Shown here: positions 63,097 through 64,000 of the stretch, in pieces
How positions within the stretch are numbered: position 1 is the stretch's first letter
How the letters are laid out: each line of letters opens with the position of its first letter
Assembly: GCA_918026815.1 (NCBI GenBank)
Contig: CAKJVC010000037.1
Span: forward strand, 1 to 64,000
Direction of reading: 5' to 3'
Length of the DNA stretch: 64,000 bases
Source of the DNA: Chalara sp. BL73
Taxonomy: Eukaryota; Ascomycota; Leotiomycetes; Helotiales
Made by a program: the position numbers and the translations under genes
Notes under the pieces: model-generated
What the model saw: only the letters and a program-made list of their open reading frames with translations
Told to the model about the DNA's origin: nothing
The model's database searches: none

Positions 63097-64000
63097 TCAC
63101 TGTAATTTGGCACCACCGCCATCTCCTTCATCTTCACTTTCGCTTGCTGTCAGTCCCTCATCCTCATCAGGCGAAATGTTTGTGCTTGAATTATGCACCC
63201 CCGAGCTTTCAATAGCCAGGCCTTCGAACTCTATCTCCAAAAGCTCTTTACCCTCGTATACTACTGAAAAATTTTCAATAGGATAGGTGGGCTCTGTATT
63301 CGAGTCATGTCGCTTGCTTTCCGGCACCTTTTCGGTCAAAGTTCGGAATGCGTCTTCCCTCACTCTCACCAAGATCTTGTTCATGAGGTCTGTTCTCCTT
63401 GTTTGAGCTCTCAAACCCTCATCTTCGTAAACATCTGGCAGCCTCCAATTGGGGTATATGTTTCTATGTGTCGGCCGAACCTCAACCCCACTCGAGTGAG
63501 ATGAAAAGTAGTAATCACAGAGGCGACAAGTAGGTTTACTGCAGCCGATGTATGCATAGTTTTTGAAAAACCGAGAGGGACGTGTACCTCCATCCTTCTC
63601 AATCGATTCAAGAAGAAGAACCTCAGCATGGACGATGGGCCGAAATGATTTAGATGCGGCCAATCTTTTCAGAGTATCATTCAGCTTGAATTTCTCTAGC
63701 TCTTGTGCGTGAGACGTGTAATCCTCTATTTCTGAAGCATCAGAAGTCATGCGGCTGATGACATCGCACATAGAAAGCCTTTCTGCTTTGGTTTGATTGC
63801 GAAATGGGGATTTGACAGGAGTACTGGAAGTAATAAATCTGACCTCAAAGTTCTCGAACAGTTCAGGCCACCGTTTGCGCGTTGAAACGAGAACTTTAAT
63901 CGCTTGTAAGTAGGAGAGAAGGCGTCCCGTTGCATGTCGTAACTCGCACCAACATGTGGATTCATTGGTTCTGCCATTGGTGGTACGGCTGCGAATAAGC
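63097..64000 (-). CDS. OTT_1508-type deaminase-fold protein, C-terminal part (runs off the window)
   Basis: The minus-strand frame is open from the right edge of the window to the stop at 63097, about 300 codons; the 5' end lies outside. Upstream of the first visible Met (63771) the frame continues with protein-like sequence (ELRHATGRLLSYLQAIKVLV, RKRWPELFENFEVRFITSST), so 63771 is not the start. The zinc-site pattern of a deaminase follows: FRPIVHAEVLLLE (HAE) and YIGCSKPTCRLCDYYF (SKPTCxxC). This matches the fungal OTT_1508-like family, which is related to nucleic-acid and nucleotide deaminases; activity is unproven for most fungal members. The C-terminal 80 residues are acidic and disordered. 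Confidence 0.8.
   Translation of the reverse strand, partial: LIRSRTTNGRTNESTCWCELRHATGRLLSYLQAIKVLVSTRKRWPELFENFEVRFITSSTPVKSPFRNQTKAERLSMCDVISRMTSDASEIEDYTSHAQELEKFKLNDTLKRLAASKSFRPIVHAEVLLLESIEKDGGTRPSRFFKNYAYIGCSKPTCRLCDYYFSSHSSGVEVRPTHRNIYPNWRLPDVYEDEGLRAQTRRTDLMNKILVRVREDAFRTLTEKVPESKRHDSNTEPTYPIENFSVVYEGKELLEIEFEGLAIESSGVHNSSTNISPDEDEGLTASESEDEGDGGGAKLQ

Noticed and set aside
1..64000. tRNA genes, rRNA genes, CRISPR arrays, bacterial operons
   Set aside because: No cloverleaf with a GGTTCGAAT-type arm in the right context, no rRNA-like stretch and no spaced repeat array were seen; the gene structure is eukaryotic.

Overview
The window is nuclear DNA of a filamentous ascomycete (Pezizomycotina). 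Genes carry short introns of about 45-130 nt with GTRNGT-like donors, CTAAC/CTGAC-like branch sites and YAG acceptors. The gene families (HET-domain proteins, a HET/NB-ARC/TPR receptor, a TmpA-like membrane protein, Kex2-site secreted proteins, a fungal OTT_1508-type deaminase) are typical of that group. Helotiales/Leotiomycetes is possible, but that is only an impression.

Layout. Positions 275-9682 and 9683-19097 are a head-to-tail duplication of one ~9.4 kb segment, practically identical except for about 16 small indel clusters, mostly in homopolymers. The segment holds (i) a Myb/SANT-like putative regulator (+), (ii) an Iwr1-like RNA polymerase II import factor (-), (iii) a CBM48/AMPK-glycogen-binding-like protein with a C-terminal membrane anchor (+) and (iv) a small secreted six-cysteine protein (-), complete only at the right end. 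All frames are intact in the right copy (B). The left copy (A) carries frameshifts in Iwr1 and CBM48, an altered N-terminus in the regulator, and only the last exon of the small secreted protein. An assembly artefact (a low-quality duplicate contig) explains this best; a real, very recent tandem duplication is the alternative.

19-27 kb holds single-copy genes: a bacterial-looking intronless luciferase-like monooxygenase, a long disordered nuclear-type protein and a GFA/CENP-V-type zinc enzyme. 28-46 kb is an accessory island with AT-rich gene-poor spacers, a MITE, and self/non-self-type genes: a HET protein, an SRPK-like kinase, a ten-exon TmpA-like membrane oxidoreductase, a HET/NB-ARC/TPR receptor interrupted by one frameshift, a second HET protein also with a frameshift, and a nucleoside 2-deoxyribosyltransferase-like enzyme. 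47.5-53 kb is conserved core: a Drs2-type P4-ATPase flippase divergently paired with the CRIPT homologue. 53-64 kb is sparse again: decayed coding remnants, a secreted protein with several Kex2 (KR) sites, a conserved 152-aa protein of unknown function, a P-loop kinase/HAD/uracil-phosphoribosyltransferase fusion, and an OTT_1508-type deaminase-fold protein running off the right edge.

How they fit together: the core genes (Iwr1, CRIPT, Drs2) are housekeeping. The 28-46 kb island, together with the nucleotide-metabolism fold proteins at 45 and 60-64 kb, has the composition expected of a fungal immunity/allorecognition region. This reading rests on domain content; no operon-like coupling is visible. 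Spliced structures were deduced by hand from frame continuity and splice signals.
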